Assembly: GCA_023150375.1 (NCBI GenBank)
Contig: JAKLLA010000016.1
Coordinates: forward strand, 1 to 64,000
Direction: 5' to 3'
DNA length: 64,000 nt
DNA from: Burkholderiaceae bacterium
GTDB lineage: Bacteria; Pseudomonadota; Gammaproteobacteria; Burkholderiales; Burkholderiaceae_C
Part shown: piece by piece, positions 41,983-52,765 of the stretch
How the letters are laid out: every line of letters begins with the position of its first letter
Numbering within the stretch: the stretch's first letter is position 1
Program-made: the position numbers and the translations under genes
The notes under the pieces: model-generated
Seen by the model: the letters and a program-made list of their open reading frames with translations, nothing else
What the model was told of the DNA's origin: nothing
Databases searched by the model: none

Positions 41983-43852
41983 GGACCGCGGCGCCGGCGC
42001 CTGCGGCGGACGGCGGGGCGCGCTCCGGCAGCGCGTCCGGCAAGGCCAGGCGCCAGCAGTTGCGGCCGGCGGCCTTGGCGGCGTACAGGGCCTCGTCGGC
42101 GACGCGCTGCAGGGCCAGCACCGCGTCGCGGTCGCCGCCCCGGCCCAGTGCCAGTCCGACGCTCACGCTCAGCGCCAACGACTGCCCCGCCCAGGGCACG
42201 GGCGCCTGCGCCACGGCCAGGCGCACCCGCTCGGCCAGCTGCTGCGCGCAAGTCGAATCCGCCACCGGCGCCAGCAGGCAGAACTCCTCCCCGCCGTAGC
42301 GCGCCAGCAGGTCCTGCCCCTGGCGCGTGGCCCCCTTCAGCCGCTGCGCCACGGCCTGCAGGCAGACATCGCCGGCGGCATGGCCGTGGGTGTCGTTGAG
42401 GCGCTTGAAGTGGTCGATGTCGATCATCAGCACCGCCAGCATCCGGCCGCTGCGGCGGCTGCGCGCGGCCTCTTCGCCCAGGCGCTCGTCGAGGTAGCGG
42501 CGGTTGTACAGCCCGGTCAGCGCGTCGGTGCGGCTCAGCGAAGCCAGTTCCTGGTTCGCCTGCTCCAGGGCCAGCGTGCGCTCGGCCACCCGGCGCTCGA
42601 GCTCGCCGGTCAGCCGGGTCTGCTGGGCGATCACCTCGCGCTGGGCCTGCTCGCGCAGGCGCCGCTCGGACTGCACCCGCATCGCCAGCGCGAAGGAGAA
42701 CAGCAGCAGCTCGACCCCCGAGCCCAGCTGCGGTGCCAGCTCGGTCATCGGCGCATGGGGCAGGATCCCCACCTTGCTCAGCGCCATCACCACGCCGCCG
42801 GAAAGCAGGATCGAGAAGTTGAAGAGGAAGAGCCTGGCGGCCGACTCGCCGCGCCGCGCAATGACCATCGCCTGGGCGCTGCACACCAGGACCGTCACCA
42901 TCGCGCAGGCGATCGAGAACTGCACGGCCGCCGAGTAGGGCAGCGCCAGCGCCGCCAGCGCCGCCAGGCCGTTGAGCAGCAGGATGACACTGCTGATGCG
43001 CCGGATCGTGCGCGACCAGCGCGCCAGCTGCAGGAAGCGGGCGAAGAACTCGGTGGCGAACACCAGCGAAAGCGACAGCGACAGCGGCAGGCTGACCAGG
43101 TTCCAGCGCGGCGAATCGGGCCACCACCACTGGTAGGCCAGTCCCGACATGCCCAGCACGAAGGTGGCGATCAGCAGCATCCAGCCCAGGTACCAGCCGT
43201 AGAGCTGGTCGCGCAGCGCCACCCACATGAACAGGTTGTAGGCCAGCATGGCCAGCACCACACCGATGTAGGCACCGTGCATCAGCAGGCTGCCGGCGTC
43301 GGCCACCTCCGCCTGGCTGCGCTCCTGCACCCGCACCGGGAACTGCAGGGAAGACTCGGTGCGCACCCGCACCAGCAGCTCCAGGGTCCGGCCGGGCGCT
43401 ACCGACAGCGGCACCAGGAAGTGGCGGTGCGGAATCGGCCGCTGCGCGAAGGGCCGCAGGGCGCCGAGCTGCAAGGGCTCGGGCCCCAGGCCGTGCACCT
43501 GCACATCGCCCAGCAGCGGGTAGCCGATCTCCAGGATCGAGTCGACCGGGGCCGTAGCCGCCGGCCCGCTCAGTCCGATGCGCAGGCGGAACCAGACCAC
43601 CGAACGGGTGTACCCCAGCGAGGCGCCCTCGGCCTTGGCCGTCTTCCAGGCCGATTCGCCCAGCGCGCGCACCTGGCTCACGTCCAGGCGCCCCGGCGCA
43701 TCTTCGTGGTAGGACAGCGCCACCGCATACCGCAGCGGCTCGGCCCCGGCACGGCACGGCAGCCCGAGCAGCAGCAGGGCCAGCGCCTGCAGCGCTGCCG
43801 CCCAACCCGGCCTGCGCCCTCCTCCTGTCCGTTGCTGCCTCGCCTTGTCCAT
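41960..43852 (-). CDS. 7TMR-DISM sensor with GGDEF diguanylate cyclase domain
   Basis: A 630-residue inner-membrane signalling protein. A signal-like start (MDKARQQRTGGGRRPGW) is followed by a periplasmic 7TMR-DISMED2-like domain (about 40-180) that may bind carbohydrates. Seven membrane helices span about 185-395, and a short coiled coil (EQAQREVIAQQTRLTGELERR) leads to the GGDEF domain (DALTGLYNRRYLDERL). The active site reads RYGGEEF near 515, a functional diguanylate cyclase signature. I see no obvious RxxD inhibitory site upstream of it. It should make cyclic di-GMP in response to an external cue. It is convergent with malQ, with 23-bp overlap. Confidence 0.92.
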   Translation of the reverse strand: MDKARQQRTGGGRRPGWAAALQALALLLLGLPCRAGAEPLRYAVALSYHEDAPGRLDVSQVRALGESAWKTAKAEGASLGYTRSVVWFRLRIGLSGPAATAPVDSILEIGYPLLGDVQVHGLGPEPLQLGALRPFAQRPIPHRHFLVPLSVAPGRTLELLVRVRTESSLQFPVRVQERSQAEVADAGSLLMHGAYIGVVLAMLAYNLFMWVALRDQLYGWYLGWMLLIATFVLGMSGLAYQWWWPDSPRWNLVSLPLSLSLSLVFATEFFARFLQLARWSRTIRRISSVILLLNGLAALAALALPYSAAVQFSIACAMVTVLVCSAQAMVIARRGESAARLFLFNFSILLSGGVVMALSKVGILPHAPMTELAPQLGSGVELLLFSFALAMRVQSERRLREQAQREVIAQQTRLTGELERRVAERTLALEQANQELASLSRTDALTGLYNRRYLDERLGEEAARSRRSGRMLAVLMIDIDHFKRLNDTHGHAAGDVCLQAVAQRLKGATRQGQDLLARYGGEEFCLLAPVADSTCAQQLAERVRLAVAQAPVPWAGQSLALSVSVGLALGRGGDRDAVLALQRVADEALYAAKAAGRNCWRLALPDALPERAPPSAAGAGAAVLSPAAAG

Positions 43853-44013
43853 CGATTCCCGCCGTGTCGCCCAACTGCCTGCCGCGACGACGCGCAACCT
43901 GACAGATCCCGACGTTATCGACGCGTTTCGAGGCGCCCTTGAGGATCGAAAGACCGGCGCAGGCGGCGCCACCTGGCACCCCCTGGCGCACGCCGTCGCC
44001 GGTGACCGATGCC

Positions 44014-44913
44014 TCAGCCGCGCAGTGCCGCGCGCAGCCTGTCGCCCACCTCGGGCCGGGCCAGGAAGGGGTCGCTGGGGTTGCGCTGCTGCAGGATGTC
44101 GTCCAGGCGGCTTTGCACCGGCGCCAGCGCGTGCGGGTGGCTGAAGATGTAGAACTGGCGCGCCTGCACGCCGGCCAGCACCTTGGCCGCGACCTCGGCG
44201 GCGGTGACCTTGGCGGAGGTGATGGCCTTTTCGCTCATCACGCGCGAGATCATCTGGCTCTTGGTTTCCGCCCCCGCCGCCAGCTCGCTGGGCCGGTTGC
44301 GCTCGCTCAGGTGGATGCCGGTGGGGATGAAGTAGGGGCAGAGCACGCTGGCGCTGATCTGGTCGGTGACCAGCGCGAGGTCCTGGTACAGCGTCTCGCT
44401 GAGCGTCACCACGCCGTGCTTGCTGACGTTGTAGACGCCCATGTTCGGCGCCGAAGCCATGCCGGCCATCGACGCGGTGTTGACGATGTGGCCCTCGTAG
44501 CTCGGGTCGGCCTTGGCGGCGGCCAGCATCATCGGGGTGAAGACGCGCACGCCGTGGATCACGCCCCAGAGGTTGACGCCCAGCACCCAATTCCAGTCCG
44601 CGACGCTGTGCTCCCACACCAGCCCGCCGGAGGCGACGCCCGCGTTGTTGAAGACGAAGTTCGGCGCCCCGAAGGCCGCCTGCGTGGCCGCGCCCAGCGC
44701 CTCCACGTCCTCGGCCTTGGAGACGTCGCAGCGCTGTGCCAGCACCTGCGCGCCCAGGCCGCGGATCTCCTCGGCCGCGCGCGCCAGCGCCTCGGCCTGC
44801 ACGTCGGCCATCACCACCTTCATGCCGGCGGCCGCGGCCAGGCGCGCCACCTCCAGCCCGAAACCGGACGCCGCACCGGTCAGTACGGCCACACGGCCCT
44901 CGAGATCCTTCAT
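44014..44913 (-). CDS. SDR family oxidoreductase
   Basis: A 299-residue short-chain dehydrogenase. The cofactor loop TGAASGFGLEVARLAA lies near residue 12, with Asp in MADVQAEAL, NNAG near 90, catalytic Ser in NTASMAGMAS, and YNVSKHG. The C-terminus is longer than in minimal SDRs (about 40 extra residues, ending in RPEVGDRLRAALRG). It is the last gene of the beta-oxidation-like operon, separated from the MDR gene by a 108-bp gap that holds a multi-hairpin repeat. The substrate is unknown. Confidence 0.9.
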   Translation of the reverse strand: MKDLEGRVAVLTGAASGFGLEVARLAAAAGMKVVMADVQAEALARAAEEIRGLGAQVLAQRCDVSKAEDVEALGAATQAAFGAPNFVFNNAGVASGGLVWEHSVADWNWVLGVNLWGVIHGVRVFTPMMLAAAKADPSYEGHIVNTASMAGMASAPNMGVYNVSKHGVVTLSETLYQDLALVTDQISASVLCPYFIPTGIHLSERNRPSELAAGAETKSQMISRVMSEKAITSAKVTAAEVAAKVLAGVQARQFYIFSHPHALAPVQSRLDDILQQRNPSDPFLARPEVGDRLRAALRG

Positions 44914-44942
44914 CGAAACGTCCTTCTCCAGGATTGCGATTC

Positions 44943-45021
44943 CAGCAGTTGCCGTGGAGCCGGCTTCGCCGGTCCACGGGCGGCGCCCCCTCGAGGGGGC
45001 GGCGTCAGCCGCAACGGGGGG
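44943..45021. repeat. Multi-hairpin intergenic repeat, copy 2
   Basis: This 79-bp element matches copy 1 at 24348-24431. It contains a long hairpin CCGTGGA ... TCCACGG around CCGGC-TTC-GCCGG, a CGCCCCCTCGAGGGGGCG palindrome and GCGGC-GTCA-GCCGC. It ends exactly before the stop codon of the minus-strand MDR gene at 45022. Base differences from copy 1 largely preserve pairing. Confidence 0.8.
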
Positions 45022-46050
45022 TCAGATCAGCTTGACGAGCTGCTTGCCGAAGTTGCGGCCCTTCAGCAAACCGAGGAAGGCTTCGGGCGCGTTCTCCAGC
45101 CCCTGGGCCACGGTCTCGCGGTACTTCAGCGTCCCGGAGGCCACCCGCGTGCCGAGTTCCTTCAGGGCCTCGGGCCAGAGGTTCATGTGCTCGCTGACGA
45201 TGAAGCCCTGCACCTTCATGCGGTTCACCAGGATCAGCGCCGGGTTGGCCATCGGCGTGGGCGCGCCGTTGTAGCCGGCGATCATTCCGCACATCGCGAT
45301 GCGGCCGAAGGCGTTCATGCGCAGCATCACCGCGTCCAGGATCAGGCCGCCGACGTTCTCGAAGTAGCCGTCGATGCCGTCCGGGCAGGCTTCCTTCAGT
45401 GCCTTGGACAGCGACTTCAGGTCCGGGTGCTGCTTGTAGTCGATGCAGGCGTCGAAGCCGAGTTCGTCGACCACATAGGCGCACTTGTCCGGACCGCCGG
45501 CCAGACCCACTGCTCGGCAGCCACGCGCCTTGGCGAGCTGGCCCACTGCGCCGCCCACCGCGCCGCTGGCGGCGCTGACCACCACCGTCTCGCCGGCCTG
45601 AGGCGCGATGATCTGCGTCAGCCCGTACCAGGCGGTCACGCCGGGCATGCCCACCGCGCCGAGGTAGGCCGACAGCGGGACCTGGCGGGTGTCCACCTTC
45701 TGCAGCACGCCGCGTGCGCCGGCGGCCACGCGCTGGACCTCCTGCCAGCCGCCCATGCCGACCACCGAATCGCCCACGTTGAAATGCGGGTTGCGCGAGG
45801 CCACCACCTCGCCGGCGGTGCCGCCGATCATCACCTCGCCCAGCGGCTGCGGCTGGGCGTAGCTCTTCGATTCGTTCATGCGCCCGCGCATGTAGGGGTC
45901 CAGGCTGAGGTAGTGGTTGCGCACCAGCACCTCGCCCTCTTCCAGCGGGGCGATCGGCACCTCGACAAGTCGGAAGTTGTCCACCGTCGCCTCGCCCTCG
46001 GGGCGGGAGGCGAGCAGGATCTGGCGGTTCACGGTCGGGATCTGGGTCAT
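45022..46050 (-). CDS. NADP-dependent oxidoreductase, MDR superfamily (CurA/PTGR-like)
   Basis: A 342-residue zinc-independent medium-chain reductase. NRQILLASRPEGEAT at the N-terminus, YLSLDPYMRGRMNESKSY, the nucleotide loop VSAASGAVGGAVGQLAKARGCRAVGLAGG and FENVGGLILDAVMLRMNAFGRI mark the prostaglandin reductase/CurA group, which reduces alpha,beta-unsaturated carbonyls with NADPH. It lacks the catalytic-zinc Cys of alcohol dehydrogenases. An AGGAGA Shine-Dalgarno precedes ATG 46050. It is gene 6 of the minus-strand operon. Confidence 0.92.
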   Translation of the reverse strand: MTQIPTVNRQILLASRPEGEATVDNFRLVEVPIAPLEEGEVLVRNHYLSLDPYMRGRMNESKSYAQPQPLGEVMIGGTAGEVVASRNPHFNVGDSVVGMGGWQEVQRVAAGARGVLQKVDTRQVPLSAYLGAVGMPGVTAWYGLTQIIAPQAGETVVVSAASGAVGGAVGQLAKARGCRAVGLAGGPDKCAYVVDELGFDACIDYKQHPDLKSLSKALKEACPDGIDGYFENVGGLILDAVMLRMNAFGRIAMCGMIAGYNGAPTPMANPALILVNRMKVQGFIVSEHMNLWPEALKELGTRVASGTLKYRETVAQGLENAPEAFLGLLKGRNFGKQLVKLI

Positions 46051-46077
46051 GTCGTCTCCTGATGAACGGGCCACGGC

Positions 46078-46542
46078 TCAGTCCGAGCCCGCGCCGTCCA
46101 GCTTGCGTTGCAGGGGCTTGAGCGCGCGGCCCGGGGTGGGCAGCTTGCGCAGGTACTTGAAGGTGCCGGTGGCATGGGCGCAGAGCGCGCGCGGGTGAAC
46201 CTCGCCGCTGTAGACGCTGCCCTCGACGAAGGCCATCGTCGCGGTGCGGTGCAGCAGGCGGCCCACGCCGACCAGCCGGCCCTCGCCGGGGCGCAGGAAG
46301 CTGGTCTTCATCTCGATGGTCACCACGCCGGGACCGCCGCCGTCCTGCTCGCGGTTGACGCTACGCGCGGCGTGCGCCATCACCACGTCCAGCAGCGTCA
46401 TCGTGACGCCGCCGTGTGCGACCCCGAAGGAGTTGAACTGCTCGGCCCGCAGGTCCAGCGCGATCTGGGCCTCGCCGCCGTCGAAGTGCAGCAACTCCAA
46501 GCCGAGGTGCTCGACGAAGGGAATGTGAACCGGGAATTGCAT
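46078..46542 (-). CDS. PaaI family thioesterase (hotdog fold)
   Basis: A 154-residue acyl-CoA thioesterase-like protein. GGEAQIALDLRAEQFNSFGVAHGGVTMTLLDVVMAHAARS carries the family HGG(V)xxTLLD motif, and VTIEMKTSFLRPGEGRL follows. It would hydrolyse an acyl-CoA intermediate or recycle CoA. It lies 19 bp after the SDR gene and 27 bp before the MDR gene in the operon. Confidence 0.92.
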   Translation of the reverse strand: MQFPVHIPFVEHLGLELLHFDGGEAQIALDLRAEQFNSFGVAHGGVTMTLLDVVMAHAARSVNREQDGGGPGVVTIEMKTSFLRPGEGRLVGVGRLLHRTATMAFVEGSVYSGEVHPRALCAHATGTFKYLRKLPTPGRALKPLQRKLDGAGSD

Positions 46543-46561
46543 GGGCCGTTCTTCCGCCCTG

Positions 46562-47356
46562 TCAGGCGCCGCCGAGCACGGCGCTCACCCCGCCGTCCAC
46601 CGCCAGCACCTGCCCGGTGATGTGCTTGCCGGCGGCACTGGCGAACAGCAATGCCACACCCTTGAGGTCGTCGTCGTCACCCAGGCGGCGCAGCGGGGCG
46701 TGGGAGGCCATCTCGTCCGCGCCCAGGCGGTCGAGCAGGCCACGCGTCATCTTGCTGGGGAAAAAGCCCGGCGCGATCGCGTTGACGGTGATGCCGTAGA
46801 CGCCCCACTCGCCCGCCAGCGCGCGGGTGAAGTTGATCGCGGCGGCCTTGCTGGTGTTGTAGGCCACCGTCTTCATCTCGACCGAGTTGCCCGACAGCCC
46901 GGCGATCGACGCCACATTGATGATGCGACCCTTGCGGCGCGGGATCATGCAGTCGCGGCCGATGGCCTGGCTGAGCAGGAACATCGAGCGCACGTTCAGG
47001 TTCATCACCTTGTCCCAGGCCTCCAGCGGATGTTCCTCGGCCGGGGCGCCCCAGGTGGCACCGGCGTTGTTGACCAGGATGTCGACGGGGCCCAGGCGCT
47101 CCTGCGTCTCGCTGGCCAGGCGCTGCAGTTCCTCGGGCCTGGAGGCGTCGGCGGCGATCCAGCGCGCGTCGATGCCGCGGGCCTGCAGGTGGGCCACGCC
47201 CTCCTCCAGCTCAGCGGCCTTGCGCGCCGAGATCATGACCTTGGCGCCGGCCTCGCCGAGCGACTCGGCAATCTGCAGACCCAGGCCGCGGGAACCCCCG
47301 GTGACCAGGGCGACCTGGCCGGTGAGGTCAAAAAGTTGCATGACGGGGGTGCTCAT
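46562..47356 (-). CDS. SDR family oxidoreductase (FabG-like)
   Basis: A 264-residue short-chain dehydrogenase with the cofactor motif VTGGSRGLGLQIAESLGEAGA near residue 18, NNAGATWGAP, the catalytic set in NVASIAGLSG and YNTSKAAAINFTRALA, and NAIAPGFFPSKMT. This is a 3-ketoacyl/3-hydroxyacyl reductase-like pattern. It lies 40 bp after the acyl-CoA dehydrogenase gene. It may oxidise or reduce a hydroxyacyl intermediate of the pathway served by the operon. Confidence 0.92.
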   Translation of the reverse strand: MSTPVMQLFDLTGQVALVTGGSRGLGLQIAESLGEAGAKVMISARKAAELEEGVAHLQARGIDARWIAADASRPEELQRLASETQERLGPVDILVNNAGATWGAPAEEHPLEAWDKVMNLNVRSMFLLSQAIGRDCMIPRRKGRIINVASIAGLSGNSVEMKTVAYNTSKAAAINFTRALAGEWGVYGITVNAIAPGFFPSKMTRGLLDRLGADEMASHAPLRRLGDDDDLKGVALLFASAAGKHITGQVLAVDGGVSAVLGGA

Positions 47357-47396
47357 CGCATGTGTCTCCTTGTGACCCGCCCCTGCGGGCGAAAAG

Positions 47397-49250
47397 TCAG
47401 AACCAGTCGTCCTGCATCGTGCGGCAGGTGTCGTCGCGCGAGGCGACCACCGCCAGCCAGGCGTCGATGCGCGGCAGCTCGTAGTGGAAGAAATAGCGGC
47501 AGGCGGCCAGCTTGCCGCGCGCCAGGGCGTCGGCCTCCGGGCCGCGCTGTTCGCTCAGCAAACGCTGGGCGGCCAGGGCCACGTCCAGCCAGGTCCAGGC
47601 CAGCACGGTGTGGCCGAAGGCCTGCAGGTAGGGCACGGCGTTGGCCAGCGCCTCCTCCGGCACGCCGGTGGCCCAGGCCGCCTGGGTGGCCGCGCCGACC
47701 CTGGACAGCGCCGACGCCAGCGCGGCAGCGTATTCATGCAGTTCCGGCAGCGGGCCGGCCGGCACCGGCAGTGCCGCGTCGATGCTGCGCTGCATGCGTG
47801 CGGCCACCGCCTTCAGACCGGCGCCGCCGTTCATGATGACCTTGCGGCCCAGCAGATCCAGCGCCTGGATGCCGTGGCTGCCCTCGTGGATCATGTTCAG
47901 GCGGTTGTCGCGCCAGTACTGCTCCACCGGGTAGTCGCGGGTGTAGCCGTAGCCGCCGTGCACCTGGATGGCCAGGCTGTTGGCCTCCAGGCAGAACTCG
48001 CTGGGCCAGCTCTTGGCCACCGGGGTCAGCACCTCCAGCAGCAGCTTCGCTTCTGCCGCGGCCGCTGCGTCGCCGGTGTGCTGCTCGTCGACCAGCCGGG
48101 CGCAGTACAGCAGCAGTGCCAGCGCGCCCTCGCTGTAGCTCTTCTGCGCCAGCAGCATGCGCTTCACATCCGCGTGCTGGATGATCGGCACCTGCGGGCT
48201 GCTCGGATCTTTCCCGGCCGGGCCCATCGGCCGGCCCTGCGGGCGCTCCTTGGCGTAGGCCAGCGAGGCCTCATAGCCCGCCATGCCCAGCATCGTCGCG
48301 GCCAGGCCGATGGCGATGCGGGCCTCGTTCATCATGTGGAACATGCCGGCCAGGCCCTGGCCGGCCGCGCCCACGCGGTAGCCGATCGCCCCCGCGCGGC
48401 CACCGGGTGTGAATTTGCCTTCGCCGAAATTCAACAGCGTGTTGGGCGTGCCGCGCCAGCCGCACTTGTGGTTCAGGCCGGCCAGTGCGACGTCGTTGCG
48501 CTCGCCGGTGAACTGGCCTTCGGTGTCCACCAGCCGCTTGGGCACGATGAACAGCGAGATGCCGCGCGTGCCCGGCACCAGCTTGCCGTCCGCGCCCGGG
48601 ATCTTGGCCAGCACCAGGTGGACGATGTTGCCGGTGAGCTCGTGCTCGCCGGCGGAGATCCACATCTTGTGGCCGCGCAGGCGGTAGCGCGGGCCCAGCG
48701 GGTCGCGCTCGAAATCCTCGCCGTCCGGTTCCGCCCGGGTGAGGATGTCCGACAGGCTGGAGCCCGCCTGGGGCTCGGACAGGCACATCGTGCCCGCCCA
48801 CTCGCCGCGGAACTCCCGCGTGGCAAAGACGCGCTGCTGCGTCGGCGTGCCGTGCGCCATCAGCAGGTTGGCGTTGCCACTGGTCAGCATGCCCGCGACG
48901 ATGCTCACAGAGGCCTTGCTCAGGAAGGCGTGCGCTGCCGACTCCACCGTGTAGGGCAGCTGCATGCCGCCCAGTTCGTAGTCCTGCGCCGCGGCCAGCA
49001 GGCCGGAATCGGCCATCGCCTTCCAGGCCTCGTGCGTGGCCTGGGGGAGGATCACCCTGTCGCCATCGAAGCGAGGCTCTTCCGTGTCCACCAGGCGGTT
49101 GAAGGGCGCGTACTTCTCGCGGGCGATGCGTTCGCAGGTGTCGAGCACCTGGCCCCAGGTCTCGCGGCTGTGGTCGGCAAAGCGCGGCCGCTCGGTGAGC
49201 GCCTCGGCGCCCAGCCAGTTGTAGAGCAGGAACTCGAGGGTCGCGCGCAT
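47397..49250 (-). CDS. Acyl-CoA dehydrogenase (DmdC/FadE-like, long form)
   Basis: A 617-residue flavoprotein, longer than the 380-residue ACADs because of an added C-terminal helical domain, as in DmdC-type enzymes. FAD/substrate motifs are GTMCLSEPQAGSSLSDI near residue 153 and KMWISAGEHELTGNIVHLVL. The catalytic Glu is in NMIHEGSHGIQALDLLGRK near 440, after QVHGGYGYTRDYPVEQYWRD. Electrons would go to ETF, whose quinone oxidoreductase gene ends at the left of the window. It lies 16 bp after the thiolase gene. Confidence 0.93.
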   Translation of the reverse strand: MRATLEFLLYNWLGAEALTERPRFADHSRETWGQVLDTCERIAREKYAPFNRLVDTEEPRFDGDRVILPQATHEAWKAMADSGLLAAAQDYELGGMQLPYTVESAAHAFLSKASVSIVAGMLTSGNANLLMAHGTPTQQRVFATREFRGEWAGTMCLSEPQAGSSLSDILTRAEPDGEDFERDPLGPRYRLRGHKMWISAGEHELTGNIVHLVLAKIPGADGKLVPGTRGISLFIVPKRLVDTEGQFTGERNDVALAGLNHKCGWRGTPNTLLNFGEGKFTPGGRAGAIGYRVGAAGQGLAGMFHMMNEARIAIGLAATMLGMAGYEASLAYAKERPQGRPMGPAGKDPSSPQVPIIQHADVKRMLLAQKSYSEGALALLLYCARLVDEQHTGDAAAAAEAKLLLEVLTPVAKSWPSEFCLEANSLAIQVHGGYGYTRDYPVEQYWRDNRLNMIHEGSHGIQALDLLGRKVIMNGGAGLKAVAARMQRSIDAALPVPAGPLPELHEYAAALASALSRVGAATQAAWATGVPEEALANAVPYLQAFGHTVLAWTWLDVALAAQRLLSEQRGPEADALARGKLAACRYFFHYELPRIDAWLAVVASRDDTCRTMQDDWF

Positions 49251-49266
49251 CGCCGCCTCCGCCGCG

Positions 49267-50442
<1,176 letters not shown>

Positions 50443-50476
50443 GTGTGTTCTCCTGTGCTCGGGTCGTGTCGTTCGA

Positions 50477-52570
50477 TCAGCTGAAAGTGCGGCCTTCGCC
50501 GGCCAGCCTGGCCAGCAGCGGCGCGGGCTGCCAGAACGCGGCGTCGTCGTGCGGGTTCTTCGCAAAGCGGCGCATGGCCTGCACCACGTTGAACAGGCCC
50601 TGGGTGTCGGCGTAGCACATCGGGCCGCCGCGGTGCAGCGGGAAGCCGTAGCCGGTCAGGTAGACCATGTCGATGTCGCTGGCCTTGGAGGCGATGCCCT
50701 CCTCCAGCAGCTTGGCGCCCTCGTTCACCAGCGAATAGACCAGGCGCTGCACGATCTCCTCGTCGCTGATCTTGCGCGGCGTGATGCCCAGCTCCGCGCG
50801 GTGCTGGGCGATCATCTCCTCGACCAGCTTGGAGGGGATCGCGTCGCGCTTGCCCGGCTGGTAGTCGTACCAGCCCGCGCCGGTCTTCTGGCCGAAGCGG
50901 CCCAGCTCGCAGAGCAGGTCGGCGGTCTTGCTGTAGCGCAGCTCCGGCTGCTCCTGGTAGCGGCGCTTGCGGATGTACCAGCCGATGTCGTTGCCGGCCA
51001 GGTCGCCCATGCGGAAGGGGCCCATCGCGAAGCCGAACTTCTCCGCCGCACGGTCGATCTGCGCCGGGGTGCAGCCTTCTTCGAGCAGGAAGCCGGCCTG
51101 GCGGCTGTACTGCTCGATCATGCGGTTGCCGATGAAGCCGTCGCACACCCCCGAGACCACGCAGGTCTTGCGGATCTTCTTGCCCAGCGCCATCACCGTG
51201 GCCAGCACGTCCTTGGCGGTGGCCGCGCCGCGCACCACCTCCAGCAGCTTCATGACGTTGGCCGGGCTGAAGAAGTGCATGCCGATCACGTCGGCCGGGC
51301 GCTTGGTGAAGCTGGCGATCCTGTTCAGGTCCAGCGTCGAGGTGTTGGAGGCCAGGATCGCGCCGGGCTTCATCACCGCGTCGAGCTGCTCGAACACCGC
51401 CTTCTTGACGTCGATGTCCTCGAACACCGCCTCGATCACCAGGTCGGCGTTGCCGATGTCGGCGTAGCTCAGCGTGGTGGAGAGCAGCGACATGCGCCCG
51501 GCGTACTTCTCCGGCGTGAGCTTGCCCTTCTTGACCTGGGCCTCGTAGTTCTTGCGGATCGTGGCGATGCCGCGGTCCAGCGCCTCCTGCTTCATCTCCA
51601 GGATGACCACCGGGATGCCGGCGTTCAGGAAGTTCATCGAAATACCGCCCCCCATCGTGCCGGCGCCGATCACCGCCACCTGGGCGATGGCGCGCTTGGG
51701 GGTGTCCTCCGGCACGTCGGCGATCTTGCTGGTGGCGCGCTCGGCGAAGAAGGCGTGGCGCAGCGCGCGGCTTTCCGGCGTGAACATCAGCGACATGAAG
51801 GTGCTGAGCTCGAAGGTCATGCCGGCCTCGAACCTGGACTTCACCGCCTGCTCGACGCAGTCCACGCACTTGGCCGGGGCCGGGAAGTTCTTCGCCACCG
51901 CCTTCACGGTGTTGCGGGCAAACTGGAAGTAGCCATCGGCCTCCGGGTGCCGGGCCGGCAGGTCGCGCACGCGCGGCAGCGGGCGCACATCGGCCACCTC
52001 GCGGGCAAAGGCCACGGCGCCCTCGAGCAGGTCGCCTTCGACGATCTTCTGGAACAGCTGCTGGCCGGGGATCTGCGCCAGCAGCTCGCTCTTGACCGGG
52101 TCGCCGCTGACGATCATGTTCAGCGCCGGCTCCACGCCGATGGCCCGCGGCAGGCGCTGCGTGCCGCCCGCGCCCGGCACCAGGCCGATCTTCACTTCCG
52201 GCAGCGCCACGTTGGCGCCCGGCGCCGCGACGCGGTAGTGGCAGCCCAGCGCCAGTTCCAGGCCGCCGCCCATGCAGACCGTGTGCACGGCCGCCACGGT
52301 GGGCTTGCTGCAGGCCTCGAGCTGGGCAATCAGGCTGAGCAGGTTGGGCTCGGAGGTCGCCTTGGGCGAGCCGAACTCCTTGATGTCGGCGCCGCCCGAG
52401 AAAGCCTTGCCGGCGCCGGTGACGACGATCGCACGCACCGCCGGATCGTCCTCGGCCCGGTTCACCCCCTGCGCCAGCGCCACCCGGGTGGCGTAGCCCA
52501 GACCGTTGACCGGCGGGTTGTCGAGCGTGATGACGGCAACCTCGCCGCGCACTTCGTAGTGGGCTGTCAT
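50477..52570 (-). CDS. 3-hydroxyacyl-CoA dehydrogenase / enoyl-CoA hydratase bifunctional protein (FadB-like)
   Basis: A 697-residue bifunctional enzyme. The N-terminal crotonase domain keeps both catalytic glutamates ([10 protein letters not shown] and [18 protein letters not shown]). The dehydrogenase half has the NAD motif [21 protein letters not shown] near residue 300, and the catalytic His and Glu lie in [17 protein letters not shown]. The C-terminal repeat includes [16 protein letters not shown]. It is the first gene of the seven-gene minus-strand operon, starting with [13 protein letters not shown]. The 293-bp gap before it is shared with the divergent hydrogenase operon. Confidence 0.94.
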   Translation of the reverse strand: MTAHYEVRGEVAVITLDNPPVNGLGYATRVALAQGVNRAEDDPAVRAIVVTGAGKAFSGGADIKEFGSPKATSEPNLLSLIAQLEACSKPTVAAVHTVCMGGGLELALGCHYRVAAPGANVALPEVKIGLVPGAGGTQRLPRAIGVEPALNMIVSGDPVKSELLAQIPGQQLFQKIVEGDLLEGAVAFAREVADVRPLPRVRDLPARHPEADGYFQFARNTVKAVAKNFPAPAKCVDCVEQAVKSRFEAGMTFELSTFMSLMFTPESRALRHAFFAERATSKIADVPEDTPKRAIAQVAVIGAGTMGGGISMNFLNAGIPVVILEMKQEALDRGIATIRKNYEAQVKKGKLTPEKYAGRMSLLSTTLSYADIGNADLVIEAVFEDIDVKKAVFEQLDAVMKPGAILASNTSTLDLNRIASFTKRPADVIGMHFFSPANVMKLLEVVRGAATAKDVLATVMALGKKIRKTCVVSGVCDGFIGNRMIEQYSRQAGFLLEEGCTPAQIDRAAEKFGFAMGPFRMGDLAGNDIGWYIRKRRYQEQPELRYSKTADLLCELGRFGQKTGAGWYDYQPGKRDAIPSKLVEEMIAQHRAELGITPRKISDEEIVQRLVYSLVNEGAKLLEEGIASKASDIDMVYLTGYGFPLHRGGPMCYADTQGLFNVVQAMRRFAKNPHDDAAFWQPAPLLARLAGEGRTFS

Positions 52571-52695
52571 GCGTGTGTCCCTCGGAGAGATCCAGGTGGG
52601 GCGGCCCGCGCCGCCGGAGGTGGAGTTCGGCATCGGCCGGGCCCGCGGCCCGTCTGCACGATGGCGGCAAGTGTAGGCAGCCGGCTGCGTCAGGG

Positions 52696-52715
52696 CCTGT
52701 CCAGCAGGAGACAGG
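52696..52715. promoter_or_regulatory. Inverted repeat CCTGTC-N8-GACAGG upstream of the fadB-like gene
   Basis: Perfect 6-bp arms with an 8-bp spacer lie 126 bp upstream of the fadB-like start, within the gap shared with hoxF. A closely similar site with the same spacing lies upstream of the Liv binding protein gene (63779-63798). It is a possible binding site for a shared regulator. Confidence 0.35.
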
Positions 52716-52765
52716 ATGCCCCCCCGCGACAAGCCCCTCGCGACTCCGGTGTGTCACTCGGTACG

